From contig NZ_CP075682.1 in assembly GCF_018603435.1 (NCBI RefSeq), positions 1,798,001 to 1,862,000 on the forward strand: DNA of 64,000 bases, given 5' to 3'. The position numbers and the translations under genes were made by a program. The stretch is from Chryseobacterium sp. ZHDP1 (GTDB lineage: Bacteria > Bacteroidota > Bacteroidia > Flavobacteriales > Weeksellaceae). The notes under the pieces were generated by a model that did no database searches, was not told where the DNA came from, and saw only the letters and a program-made list of their open reading frames with translations. Shown here in pieces: positions 8,333-17,565 of the stretch (positions are counted from its first letter, which is position 1; each line of letters opens with the position of its first letter).

Positions 8333-8647
8333 GAAACAATCTGAAACAGGAAAAAATAATTTTATTTTTCAGCTTGAAAATTTTAGAAATACAGTTTAGA
8401 ATAAACCTAAACTTTACTTTTTATATGATTTGAATTTTTGTCACAAAACCTTTTAATACTTGTTAAACCGTATCAATTTTGTCACTTTACGACTTTAAAA
8501 TAAAAATATCAGTCAGAATTATAATTTTCCAGATAGTTTTTAATAACTTTAATGGATTACAAAAATCATCCGGTTCAGAATCTTTTTCGCTCCAAAAATT
8601 TAATTAAAGCTTAACGCAAAAAGGTTTTCAGAGATACCACGAATTAT

Positions 8648-8655
8648 TATTTTTG
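8648..8655 (+). promoter_or_regulatory. -7 element of ppk1
   Basis: TATTTTTG matches TAnnTTTG exactly, 19 nt before the ppk1 ATG. No clear -33 TTG is seen upstream. Confidence 0.4.
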
Positions 8656-8674
8656 ATAAATTATACACTAGAGA

Positions 8675-10747
8675 ATGTCATTACATTTCAATCCGAGAGA
8701 TATTACCTGGCTTGCCTTCAACGAGAGGGTTTTACAGGAAGCCATGGACGAAAAAGTCCCTTTACATTTAAGAATCCGTTTTTTAGGAATTTTCTCCAAC
8801 AATTTAGACGAATTTTTCCGTGTGCGGGTTGCAGGTTTAAAGCGCGCCATGGATTTCAAAGAAAAAGTTATTGCAGAATCTTTTTATCAGCCGCCTTCCA
8901 AAATTCTCCAGAAGATCAATGATATTGTGATGCGACAGCAGCAGAATTTTGATAAAACCTGGAAAAAAATTCAGGCGGAAATGGCTGAACATCATGTTTA
9001 TATTAAAACAGCCAAAAATTTATCTTCCAATCAGAAAGAGTTTGTAAGAAAATATTTTGATGAAGTGGTAGAATCCAATGTTATTCCTATTCTGCTTCAT
9101 GAAAATACACCTATGCCTTACATGCGGGACAAAAGTCTTTATCTGGGTGTAGCGATGCGGAAAAAAGACTGGCAGTATTCCAGCAATTATGCCATTATTG
9201 AAATCCCTTCAAGATTCGTAGGAAGATTTGTTCTGCTTCCTTCCGAAGATGTGGAAGATAAAAATGTAATGCTTCTGGAAGATGTGATTACTTTTAACCT
9301 GCCTCATATTTTCTCCTATTTCGGATATGATGAATTTGCGGCCAATGCTTTTAAAGTAACCAAAGATGCCGAACTGGAACTTGATAATGACATCCGTACC
9401 AATTTCGCCGAAAAAATTGAAAAAGGTTTAAAAAACAGAAGAAAAGGAAAACCTACGCGTTTTGTTTTCGATAAAGATATGGACAAGGCTCTTCTTGAGA
9501 TGCTGATCCGAAAATTAAACCTGACGAAAAAAGACAGCATTATTCCCGGAGGAAAAATTCATAATTTTAAACATTTCATGGATTTTCCGGATGTTTTTGA
9601 GAGGTATGAAAAGCCTGTTGAAAGAACTTCTTTTACCCATCCTGCTTTTGAAAACACGGAAAGAGTAACGGATGTTATTCTGAAACACGATGTTCTTCTC
9701 ACCTTCCCTTATCACAAATACAATCCTGTAATTGATCTTCTTCGTGAAGCAGCAATGGATCCCGATGTAAAGTCGATTCAGATCACAGCCTATCGTTTAG
9801 CGAGCAGTTCGAAAATCATCAATGCTTTAATTTATGCGGCAAGAAACGGTAAAGAAGTAACGGTAATGCTTGAGCTTCAGGCAAGATTTGATGAAGAATC
9901 GAACCTTGAATGGAAGGAAATGCTGGAACCGGAAGGAATCACGGTATTGATAGGTCTTCCGAATAAGAAAGTTCATGCCAAATTATGCGTCATAAAGAAA
10001 AGGTCTCACAACAAAACCATCCAGTACGGTTTTGTAAGTACCGGAAATTTCAATGAAAAAACCGCCAGAATTTATGGAGATCATCTGCTAATGACCGCAG
10101 ACCGCGGAATTATGGCAGACATTAATAAGGTTTTTAATGTTTTGAAAAAGCCGAAGGAAGATTATCTGCCTATTCTTAAAACCTGTAAGAGTTTACTTGT
10201 CTGCCCGCAGTTCATGCGTGAAAAGATTCTACATCATATTGATAAGGAAATTGAAGAAGCCAAAGCGGGAAGGCATGCAGAAATGATCGTTAAAGCCAAT
10301 TCGGTAAGTGACCGTTCCCTGATTGAAAAGCTATATGAAGCAGCACAAGCCGGAGTTGTCATCAGAATGATTGTAAGAGGAATTTACTGTGCTGTGAATC
10401 AGAAAGATTTTAAAGAAAAAATAAAAGCAATCAGTATCGTAGACGAATATCTGGAACATGCAAGAGTAATGTATTTTTACAATAAAGGAGCCGAAGATAT
10501 GTATATTTCTTCCGCAGACTGGATGACGAGAAATTTAGATTACAGAATTGAAGCTGCCGCAAAGATTACGGATAAAAATCTGAAGAAAGAACTGAAAGAT
10601 ATTCTCGACATACAGTTGAAAGATAATGTAAAAGCACGTATTTTAGACAAAAAACTGAGCAACGAATATATTGATAACGATAAGGAAGAGTGCCGTTCTC
10701 AGATTGAAACCTATCGATATTTAAAAGCCAAAACGAATAAGAAATGA
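8675..10747 (+). CDS. ppk1: Polyphosphate kinase 1
   Basis: Makes inorganic polyphosphate from the terminal phosphate of ATP and can run in reverse. The 690 residues match the family. The start region FNPRDITWLAFNERVLQEA is the conserved N-terminal domain. The two catalytic histidines are visible: H434 in NKKVHAKLCVI (the residue that becomes phosphorylated) and H595 in YLEHARVMYFY. The C-terminal domains resemble phospholipase D. Its last codon overlaps the start of the exopolyphosphatase gene by 4 nt (ATGA), so synthesis and breakdown of polyphosphate are translationally coupled. Confidence 0.97.
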   Translation: MSLHFNPRDITWLAFNERVLQEAMDEKVPLHLRIRFLGIFSNNLDEFFRVRVAGLKRAMDFKEKVIAESFYQPPSKILQKINDIVMRQQQNFDKTWKKIQAEMAEHHVYIKTAKNLSSNQKEFVRKYFDEVVESNVIPILLHENTPMPYMRDKSLYLGVAMRKKDWQYSSNYAIIEIPSRFVGRFVLLPSEDVEDKNVMLLEDVITFNLPHIFSYFGYDEFAANAFKVTKDAELELDNDIRTNFAEKIEKGLKNRRKGKPTRFVFDKDMDKALLEMLIRKLNLTKKDSIIPGGKIHNFKHFMDFPDVFERYEKPVERTSFTHPAFENTERVTDVILKHDVLLTFPYHKYNPVIDLLREAAMDPDVKSIQITAYRLASSSKIINALIYAARNGKEVTVMLELQARFDEESNLEWKEMLEPEGITVLIGLPNKKVHAKLCVIKKRSHNKTIQYGFVSTGNFNEKTARIYGDHLLMTADRGIMADINKVFNVLKKPKEDYLPILKTCKSLLVCPQFMREKILHHIDKEIEEAKAGRHAEMIVKANSVSDRSLIEKLYEAAQAGVVIRMIVRGIYCAVNQKDFKEKIKAISIVDEYLEHARVMYFYNKGAEDMYISSADWMTRNLDYRIEAAAKITDKNLKKELKDILDIQLKDNVKARILDKKLSNEYIDNDKEECRSQIETYRYLKAKTNKK

Positions 10748-11628
10748 AGATCGCAGCCATAGATATAGGAAGTAATGCCGCCCGACTTTTGATTAATGAA
10801 GTAAAAATAAACAATAAACAGCCCGAATTTATTAAGCTGAATCTTTTGAGAATTCCTCTGAGACTGGGAATGGATGTCTTTAGCTTAGGAAAGATCGGAG
10901 AGGAAAGAGAAAAAATGGTAATCGACTCAATGAAGATTTTCAGCGATCTGATGAAAATCTATAAGGTAGAACATTACAGAGCCTGTGCTACGAGTGCCAT
11001 GCGTGACGCAGCCAACGGAAAGAAAATTATTGAAGAGGTGAAAAGAACTTCAGGAATTAATATTGAAATAATTTCCGGAGACGAAGAAGCAACTCTGGTT
11101 TTTGAAAATCATGTTGCAGAAGGACTTGATAAAGAATTTGCCTATTTGTATATTGATGTCGGTGGAGGTTCTACAGAGCTTACTTTCTACGAAAACGGAA
11201 AAATGAAGTACGAAAAGTCTTTTAATATCGGAACCATCCGTTTGCTGAACAATCTGGTAACGCCCGACAACTGGAAAGATATGAAGGAAGAAATCCGAAA
11301 AAATATCAACAGCAAAAAACCGATTGTTGCCATCGGATCAGGAGGAAACATCAACAAAGTTTTTTCCATGAGCAAAACGAAAGACGGCAAACCGATGTCT
11401 CTTTCTCATCTTAAAAAAGTGTATAAAGAGTTTGATGATCTTACCGTTGATGAAAGAATGACAAAATATAATCTTCGCGAAGACAGAGCCGACGTTCTGG
11501 TTCACGCGTTACAGATCTTCAACAATGTGATGTCATGGTCGGAAATCAACAGGATTTTTGTACCTAAAATTTCTGTTGCAGATGGTTTAATCCACAATAT
11601 TTACAGCAAATTGAAGGATAAGAAGTAA
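10744..11628 (+). CDS. ppx: Ppx/GppA-family exopolyphosphatase
   Basis: Removes terminal phosphate from polyphosphate, and in some members hydrolyses pppGpp. A 294-residue protein of the short type: it has the actin-like ATPase fold of Ppx/GppA but no C-terminal HD domain. Signatures are AAIDIGSNAARLLI at the N-terminus and YIDVGGGSTELTFYENGK about residue 137. It overlaps ppk1 by 4 nt and is followed by a strong terminator, so the two form one operon. Whether its main substrate is polyphosphate or pppGpp is not readable here; the partner gene favours polyphosphate. Confidence 0.9.
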   Translation: MKIAAIDIGSNAARLLINEVKINNKQPEFIKLNLLRIPLRLGMDVFSLGKIGEEREKMVIDSMKIFSDLMKIYKVEHYRACATSAMRDAANGKKIIEEVKRTSGINIEIISGDEEATLVFENHVAEGLDKEFAYLYIDVGGGSTELTFYENGKMKYEKSFNIGTIRLLNNLVTPDNWKDMKEEIRKNINSKKPIVAIGSGGNINKVFSMSKTKDGKPMSLSHLKKVYKEFDDLTVDERMTKYNLREDRADVLVHALQIFNNVMSWSEINRIFVPKISVADGLIHNIYSKLKDKK

Positions 11629-11651
11629 ATATATTATAGTATAGAAAATTT

Positions 11652-11685
11652 AAAAGCCGACCAGATTGAACTGATCGGCTTTTTT
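11652..11685 (+). terminator. Terminator of ppk1-ppx
   Basis: AAAAGCCGA pairs with TCGGCTTTT around a loop of about 14 nt, then a T-run. It lies 23 nt after the ppx stop codon. Confidence 0.85.
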
Positions 11686-11720
11686 ATTTATGGTTTCAAA
11701 AGTTTTTTGCTTGATTTGGA

Positions 11721-11753
11721 GGTTTCGGCGGCTGCTTCGCAGCCGCCGAAACC
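11721..11753. repeat. GC-rich perfect hairpin
   Basis: Two 15-nt arms, GGTTTCGGCGGCTGC and its exact complement, around a TTC loop. Far more GC-rich than its surroundings and without a T-run. A related hairpin is at 50555-50609, so this looks like a dispersed repetitive element rather than a terminator. Confidence 0.7.
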
Positions 11754-11883
11754 CTCAAACCCTTATCAATTAGGTTAAATAATCCCCAAATTCCAAAAAA
11801 CTAAAAAAAATTGTATAATTTTTGATACCACATAAAGTAAAAATATTCCTGAAAACGTCAACAACAGTAATAACAGTAAAGAA

Positions 11884-12537
11884 ATGAATTCAATAAAAAT
11901 AATTCTCACGGGAGCAACAGGAATGGTGGGTGAAGGCGTTTTAATGGAATGTCTAGAGAATCCGAACATTTCTGAAATTCTCAGTGTAAGCCGAAAACCA
12001 TCGGGCAAAAAACACGCCAAATTAAAAGAATATATTGTTTCAGATTTTCTCAAAATAGATCTGAATGATGAAAACTTGAAAGGATATGATGCCGTCTTTT
12101 TCTGTGCAGGAATCAGCAGTGTAGGAATGAGCGAGGAAGAATATACCAAAATTACGTATGATACGACGCTGCATTTTGCCAAAGCAGTACTTCATCAGAA
12201 TCCGGATATGGTGTTCAACTATGTTTCCGGAGCGCATACCGACAAAACGGAAAGCGGGAAAATAATGTGGGCGAGAGTAAAAGGCAGAACAGAAAATGCA
12301 CTCAGAAAGCTTGGATTCCGGGCAGCATATAATTTTCGACCGGGATTCATGAAACCCGTTGAAGGTCAGGAAAATGTAAAATGGTTTTTTAAACCTTTAA
12401 TTTGGATTTTTCCTGTCTTATTACCATCAAAATCATTAACTTTACAAGAAGTGGGTATTGCAATGATCAATGCTGTACTAAAAGGATATCCGACTTCAAC
12501 ATTAGAAATTAAGGACATTAAAAATCTGGCGATATGA
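11884..12537 (+). CDS. NAD(P)-binding short-chain dehydrogenase-like protein
   Basis: A 217-residue atypical short-chain dehydrogenase/epimerase-like protein. The Rossmann nucleotide-binding loop is LTGATGMVGEG (residues 8-18), and VFFCAG is the next strand. A catalytic YxxxK is not clear; FNYVSGAH and WARVKGRTENALRKLGF resemble the parts of NAD(P)-binding oxidoreductases of the NmrA/YbjT sort. Hydrophobic stretch IWIFPVLLP near 180 may touch a membrane. A tiny membrane peptide gene overlaps its stop. The substrate is unknown. Confidence 0.8.
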   Translation: MNSIKIILTGATGMVGEGVLMECLENPNISEILSVSRKPSGKKHAKLKEYIVSDFLKIDLNDENLKGYDAVFFCAGISSVGMSEEEYTKITYDTTLHFAKAVLHQNPDMVFNYVSGAHTDKTESGKIMWARVKGRTENALRKLGFRAAYNFRPGFMKPVEGQENVKWFFKPLIWIFPVLLPSKSLTLQEVGIAMINAVLKGYPTSTLEIKDIKNLAI

Positions 12538-12686
12538 AGGAAATGTTAAAAAGAATTTTTCTGGTAGCTTTTATTTTATTGGTTCTGACGGCAATTTCAG
12601 GATTTTTTTATATGCAGAAGCATCCCATGGAAGGAAATAAATTCACGGGTAAAAATCTGCGTTTTTCCGGTCAGGTCTCAAAATAA
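12534..12686 (+). CDS. Small single-pass membrane peptide
   Basis: A 50-residue frame starting with ATG at 12534, overlapping the previous stop by 4 nt (ATGA). It reads MKEMLKRIF, then a hydrophobic helix (about residues 8-26, rich in L, V, I and F), then a short basic tail ending RFSGQVSK. The overlap argues that it is translated with the dehydrogenase-like gene. One membrane segment is clear; a function is not. Confidence 0.55.
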   Translation: MKEMLKRIFLVAFILLVLTAISGFFYMQKHPMEGNKFTGKNLRFSGQVSK

Positions 12687-12878
12687 AAATATTTTTGGGA
12701 AATTATCCGTTCTAAAATCGTTTCAACTGAAATCGATTTCTGTATTTCATGGCTATTATTTTTTATTATTAACTTAAATTTATTCTTACCTGTTATTTAT
12801 TAATCATTTTTTAAAATTTGCTTAAAATCTTTGCAAAGTAGAACCTTCATTTTTGCATAAATTTAATGTAAGTAAAAA

Positions 12879-15800
12879 ATGATTAACAACTACCTGTTAA
12901 AAAGTTCTGTTGTCGCCGCATTCTTTCTTCAGGGAGCGGTTTTCGGGCAGACCTCTCTTATCCATTACTGGAACTTCAACAACAATGCTTCGGCAGCTTC
13001 CATCACTACCCCGACTTCCACTTTGGTGGGAGGTTCGATGACAGCCGTAATCAACGGAACTACTGATGTAGATTTCGCCAACGGAACAGGACAGAATTTC
13101 AATATCGACAATTTCAATGCGAGAAACGGAGATGTTTCAGGAACGCATTTACGCTATAATTTCCCGATCAACGGAAATCTTCAGTTCAATTTGCCAACAA
13201 CAGGATACAATAATGTTGTCGTGAAATTTACGACAAGAAGATCCGGTTCCGGAGCAGGAACGCAGACGTGGAAATATTCTGTGGACGGAACAAATTTCGT
13301 TACTTTTCAGACGGTTTCTCCTTTAGATGCCAATCCTCAACTCATTACTTTAGATTTTTCGACAATCTCAGGAGCAGCCAACAATCCTAATTTTAAACTT
13401 AAAGTTGAATTCTCACAAGGTTCCGGAGGAACTGTGGGTAACAACCGTTTCGATAATTTTACCGTAGATGCAACCCTCATTAATGCTGCCGACACTACTC
13501 CACCCACGGTAACTTATCTTCCCTCAAACAACACAAATAATGCTCTAACGACTGTAAATCCTACGATTTCTTTTAATGAAAGTGTAAGGTTAACAGACAA
13601 TTCCGCGATCAACGATTCTAATGCACAAATGCTTGTCGATTTCCGCCTTGGAAATGCTTCAGGTTCTCAGGTTCCCTTTACAACTACGTTTTCCAGCAAT
13701 AAAATTACAGTGATCCCGACTGTAGCTTTAATCCCCAACCAAACGTATTATCTGGCTTTAAAACCTAACATGGTAGAAGATACCAGTGATAATGCAGTGA
13801 CGGCAGTTACTTCCACCACTTTTACCACCGCAGGAACCTCAATTTCGTTGGATAAAAACTTTATTAAAGTCAGTGAAAATGCAGGAACTTTGGCATTTAA
13901 AATAAATGTTACAAATCCGTCAAATTCCTCTGTGAATTTAGTGGTGAAACCCGCTCCTTTCAGCACGGCAAACAGCAGCGACTTTACACTAACGAATCAG
14001 ACGATTAATCTTACTCCTTCCACAGCGAGTTATACCGTAAACATCCCGATCATCGATGATTCGCTGGAAGAACAGCAGGCTGAATATTTTGTAGTAAGCC
14101 TTGAAAATCCGGTCGGAGCAACCATTTCCGGAGACAGCAATGCAACAGTTTATATTGTTGATAATGACAAACCCGCTCCGGTTCCAACTCATCAGATTTC
14201 TTTAAATTATATCGGAAGTTTTGATCCTTCGGGAACCAATACCAGTTCTACGGAAATTGTGGTTCATGATCCTGCCACACAGAGATTATTTACCATCAGC
14301 TCTATCACCGATGTTTTTGATATTATTAATTTCAGCAATCCTACTTCGCCAACCGTTGTTAATACCATTAATATGGCTCCTTACGGCGGAATTACAAGCA
14401 TTGCCGTAAAAAACGGAATTATTGCTGCGGCTTCTCCAAACACCAATCCGCAGCTGAACGGTTCTGTAGTTTTCTTTGATATCAACGGAAATTTCCTGAA
14501 GCAGGTTACCGTAGGAGCTTTACCGGATATGATTACTTTTTCACCGGACGGAACAAAAGTAATGACCGCCAATGAAGGCGAACCGAACGATTCTTATACC
14601 GTAGATCCGGAAGGAACAATCAGCATTATTGATATTTCGGGCGGAATTTCCAATCTTACGCAAAGCAATGTTACGACGCTTAATTTTAATGCTTTTGATG
14701 CTCAGGTTTCTGCATTAGCTGCAACCGGTTTGAGAAAAGTAAGAACAAACAATACGCTTTCTCAGGATTTAGAACCTGAATACATTACAATTAGCTCAGA
14801 CAGTCAGAAAGCATGGGTTACACTTCAGGAAAACAATGCAGTGGCTGAAGTTAATTTAGCCACAAAAACCATTACAGGAATTTGGGGATTGGGTAAAAAA
14901 GACATGAGCATTCCCGGAAACGGCTTTGATGCTTCCGATAACAACGGAGAGATTTTAATTGCCAACTGGCCTGTGAAAGCTTATTTTCTTCCGGATGGAG
15001 TACAGAATTATAAAGTTGGAGGAACCAATTATATTGTAACTGCCAATGAAGGAGATGAAAAAGATCTTGCAGGATTCAGTGAAAGAACCACAGTAGGCGC
15101 GAATGATTATACTTTAGATCCGGCTATTTTTCCACAATCTTCTGTTTTAAAGGCTTCTTATAATTTAGGAAGGTTCAGAGTTTCCAATGCGACAGGAAAT
15201 ACAGACGGAGATACAGATTTCGAGGAAATTGCAGCTTTGGGAGCGCGTTCATTCTCGATCTTCAATGCAGATACGAAGCAGATCGTTTACGACAGCGGAG
15301 ACCGTTTTGAGAGATATATAGCAGCCAATCATCCATTGATCTTTAATGCAGATAATGAATCCAATACTGTTAAAAGCAGAAGCCGTGCAAAAGGTCCTGA
15401 ACCGGAAGGAGTTGCTTTAGGAAATATTAACGGACAAACGTACGCCTTCATTACACTGGAAAGAACCGGCGGAGTAATGGTTTATAATATTACAGATCCT
15501 AACAATCCTGCTTTTACAGATTACAAGCATTCAAGAATGACTTCTGCATACGGAGGCGATAACGGACCGGAAGGACTTATCTACATTGCCCCAGAAAATA
15601 CAACGACCGGAAAAGGATATGTAATTGTTGCCAATGAAATCAGCGGTACATTATCGATGTATGAAATTGCTAATGCTCCTACTTTGGCAACCGGAGAGGT
15701 TAAATCTGAAAAAGCAACCTTCAATGTATTCCCGAATCCGGTAACAAAAGGAAATATTCTGTATTTCAACCGAGCACAGGACTATGAATTGTATGATATG

Positions 15801-15920
15801 TCCGGAAAACAGATTGGAAAAGAAAAAAATGCTTTAACAATCGACACTTCGATGCTTTCCACAGGAGTTTATCTTATAAAAACTTCCGAAGGACATCTGA
15901 AAAGAGTTATTGTAAAGTAG
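12879..15920 (+). CDS. Secreted choice-of-anchor I protein with T9SS sorting domain
   Basis: A 1013-residue secreted mosaic. A signal peptide (about 1-24, ending VFGQ) is followed by a beta-sandwich carbohydrate- or nuclease-like leader, an Ig-like segment (DTTPPTVTYLPS onwards), a Calx-beta-like repeat (about 325-430, with VYIVDNDKP) and a long choice-of-anchor I beta-propeller (HQISLNYIGSFDP to IYIAPEN) with repeated FSPDGTKVMTANEGEPND-type blades. The last about 70 residues (FNVFPNPVTKGN to LKRVIVK) are a type A sorting domain, so it should leave the cell by the type IX system. Propeller proteins of this kind are annotated alkaline phosphatase-like in places, but no catalytic site is claimed here. 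Confidence 0.85.
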   Translation: MINNYLLKSSVVAAFFLQGAVFGQTSLIHYWNFNNNASAASITTPTSTLVGGSMTAVINGTTDVDFANGTGQNFNIDNFNARNGDVSGTHLRYNFPINGNLQFNLPTTGYNNVVVKFTTRRSGSGAGTQTWKYSVDGTNFVTFQTVSPLDANPQLITLDFSTISGAANNPNFKLKVEFSQGSGGTVGNNRFDNFTVDATLINAADTTPPTVTYLPSNNTNNALTTVNPTISFNESVRLTDNSAINDSNAQMLVDFRLGNASGSQVPFTTTFSSNKITVIPTVALIPNQTYYLALKPNMVEDTSDNAVTAVTSTTFTTAGTSISLDKNFIKVSENAGTLAFKINVTNPSNSSVNLVVKPAPFSTANSSDFTLTNQTINLTPSTASYTVNIPIIDDSLEEQQAEYFVVSLENPVGATISGDSNATVYIVDNDKPAPVPTHQISLNYIGSFDPSGTNTSSTEIVVHDPATQRLFTISSITDVFDIINFSNPTSPTVVNTINMAPYGGITSIAVKNGIIAAASPNTNPQLNGSVVFFDINGNFLKQVTVGALPDMITFSPDGTKVMTANEGEPNDSYTVDPEGTISIIDISGGISNLTQSNVTTLNFNAFDAQVSALAATGLRKVRTNNTLSQDLEPEYITISSDSQKAWVTLQENNAVAEVNLATKTITGIWGLGKKDMSIPGNGFDASDNNGEILIANWPVKAYFLPDGVQNYKVGGTNYIVTANEGDEKDLAGFSERTTVGANDYTLDPAIFPQSSVLKASYNLGRFRVSNATGNTDGDTDFEEIAALGARSFSIFNADTKQIVYDSGDRFERYIAANHPLIFNADNESNTVKSRSRAKGPEPEGVALGNINGQTYAFITLERTGGVMVYNITDPNNPAFTDYKHSRMTSAYGGDNGPEGLIYIAPENTTTGKGYVIVANEISGTLSMYEIANAPTLATGEVKSEKATFNVFPNPVTKGNILYFNRAQDYELYDMSGKQIGKEKNALTIDTSMLSTGVYLIKTSEGHLKRVIVK

Positions 15921-15947
15921 ATTATATATTATTTAGTTGATTAAATG

Positions 15948-15972
15948 AGCCTCGAATTTCGGGGCTTTTTTG
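15948..15972 (+). terminator. Terminator after the choice-of-anchor I gene
   Basis: AGCCTCGAA pairs with TTCGGGGCT (one G-U pair), then a six-T run, 28 nt past the stop codon. Confidence 0.8.
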
Positions 15973-16010
15973 TTTTAAAGAAATTCAGTAGTTTTAAACT
16001 TTGAAATACC

Positions 16011-16841
16011 ATGAAAACGCAATTAGAAGAAATCATCCGTCAGGTTTACCATAAAGAAAAACGAAATCTTTTCACTTTTTTAACGGGAGCAGGAATTTCA
16101 TCCGACAGCGGAATTCCTACCTATCGCGGAACAGACGGAATCTGGGTAAAAGGAACACGGTTTCATAAGCCGGAAGAATTCGGAACGCTGAAATATTTTA
16201 AGCAACATCCTGAAGAAGTTCTTCAATTTTCTCTTTTCAGGAAAAAAATGTTTGATAGTGCAGAACCCAATGAAAGCCATTTTCATTTAGCTGAAATTGA
16301 AAAAATGCTGCAGGACCGGTTTCATCTGATCACACAAAATATAGACAATCTTCACAGGCGCGCAGGAAATCAACGAATTTATGAAATTCATGGAAATAAC
16401 CGTGAAATTAAATGTTCGAACGGATGTAAGGAAATTTTGAATCTTCCGGAAGAAATTAAAGGCAAAGACATCGATGAAGATCTTACAGCAAAAGATATTG
16501 AATTGCTTACCTGCTCGTATTGCGGACACTGGATGCGTCCGAATATTTTGTGGTTTGATGAATATTATGATGAAAAAACCAATAAGAAATTCAGTTCTCT
16601 GAAAGTGGCAAAAAACAGCGGAGTGCTTTTCATTATCGGAACTTCCGGAGCAACAAATCTTCCGCTTGCCATTGCTGAAACCGCATTGAAATACGGAGCC
16701 TTCATTGTTGACATCAATACAGAAGACAACCATTTCACGGAACTGATTGTAAATAAAAAAAATAAGCTGATCATCCGGGAAAAGTCTACTGAAGTTTTAA
16801 AGGTGATTAAAGAGATTATTGAAAATTTATCTGAAATTTAA
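16011..16841 (+). CDS. Sir2-family NAD-dependent protein deacylase
   Basis: Removes acyl groups from lysines, using NAD+. The 276-residue protein has the NAD loop GAGIS (26-30), the QNID motif (109-112), catalytic H127 in IHGN and four zinc cysteines (C135, C139, C168, C171), plus the GTSG loop (210-213). Two insertions make it longer than the bacterial CobB average of about 235-245 residues. The next gene begins 1 nt after its stop, so the two are probably one operon. The acyl preference is not readable; sirtuin relatives in phage defence exist, but nothing here points to that. Confidence 0.92.
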   Translation: MKTQLEEIIRQVYHKEKRNLFTFLTGAGISSDSGIPTYRGTDGIWVKGTRFHKPEEFGTLKYFKQHPEEVLQFSLFRKKMFDSAEPNESHFHLAEIEKMLQDRFHLITQNIDNLHRRAGNQRIYEIHGNNREIKCSNGCKEILNLPEEIKGKDIDEDLTAKDIELLTCSYCGHWMRPNILWFDEYYDEKTNKKFSSLKVAKNSGVLFIIGTSGATNLPLAIAETALKYGAFIVDINTEDNHFTELIVNKKNKLIIREKSTEVLKVIKEIIENLSEI

Positions 16842-16842
16842 C

Positions 16843-17454
16843 ATGGATAATCCGGATATTAATTTTTTAATCAAAAAAGCTTTCAAAGCCAAATATAAAA
16901 GTTATTACTGGAATCATATTTCAAAATTAAGAACATATGTAAATGATGAAATGATTTCGGAATATTTTGAAATGATAGATTCTGATGATGCAAAATTTAA
17001 ACAAATCGGGATTGATATTCTATGCCAATCAGGAAATAAACGTGGAAACTTTGTTGAGCCTCTTTTTGATAAAATCTTTGAAATTTTAAGAACAACATCT
17101 GATGAAAATCTTATTTGTACATGCCTTTTTGCCATTGGTCACAACAACCAACATTTAAAAACAAAACATTTTAAAACTTTAGAAAAATTTCAAAACTCAG
17201 AATCTAAAGAGATAAGGTATGCACTTACTTTCTCTTTGCTGGGAGTTGAGAATTATAAAGCAGTTAAAATGATGATAAAACTGGCACAGGACAGGAGTCT
17301 TAGAGTGAAAGACTGGGCTACTTTTGGTCTTGGAACACAAATCGAATATGACGATGAAGAAATCAGAAGTGTCTTGTATAAAAATTGTTTTTCTAAAGAC
17401 CATCAGATAAGGCATGAAGCTATAAAAGGGCTTGCAAACAGAGAAAATAAGTAA
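16843..17454 (+). CDS. HEAT-repeat protein
   Basis: A 203-residue, all-helical protein built of HEAT-like repeats, for example MIDSDDAKFKQIGIDILC and MIKLAQDRSLRVKDWATFGL. I start it at 16843 (MDNPDINFLI); an in-frame ATG 8 codons upstream would overlap the sirtuin gene. It follows that gene by 1 nt and is likely co-translated with it. Such helical-repeat proteins bind partner proteins; whether its partner is the sirtuin is only a guess from the pairing. Confidence 0.75.
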   Translation: MDNPDINFLIKKAFKAKYKSYYWNHISKLRTYVNDEMISEYFEMIDSDDAKFKQIGIDILCQSGNKRGNFVEPLFDKIFEILRTTSDENLICTCLFAIGHNNQHLKTKHFKTLEKFQNSESKEIRYALTFSLLGVENYKAVKMMIKLAQDRSLRVKDWATFGLGTQIEYDDEEIRSVLYKNCFSKDHQIRHEAIKGLANRENK

Positions 17455-17533
17455 GAAACTGCTGAAATCAAACTTCGAAAGTATTCTGCATCTATTTTAG
17501 GAATTCGAAATTCAAGTCACTGTAAAATAAAAA

Positions 17534-17558
17534 TCGCGGCAAAATTCTTTCGCCGCGA
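17534..17558 (-). terminator. Terminator between convergent genes
   Basis: TCGCGGC and GCCGCGA pair around an 11-nt loop. On the minus strand the stem is followed by TTTTTATTTT, so it mainly serves the response regulator gene; it may stop the HEAT gene as well. Confidence 0.75.
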
Positions 17559-17565
17559 CTGCTTT

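Larger units (their letters stand above)
8241..8674. other. Gene-free region between dnaK and ppk1
   Basis: A 434-nt AT-rich spacer between two divergent genes. It should hold both promoters. Apart from the TGTCA repeat near dnaK and a -7 element near ppk1, I see two more TTTTGTCAC words at about 8436 and 8476 and no coding sequence. Confidence 0.6.

Noticed and set aside
11701..11760. GC-rich hairpin as the ppx terminator
   Set aside because: A proper terminator with T-run lies earlier at 11652-11685, and this hairpin has none.
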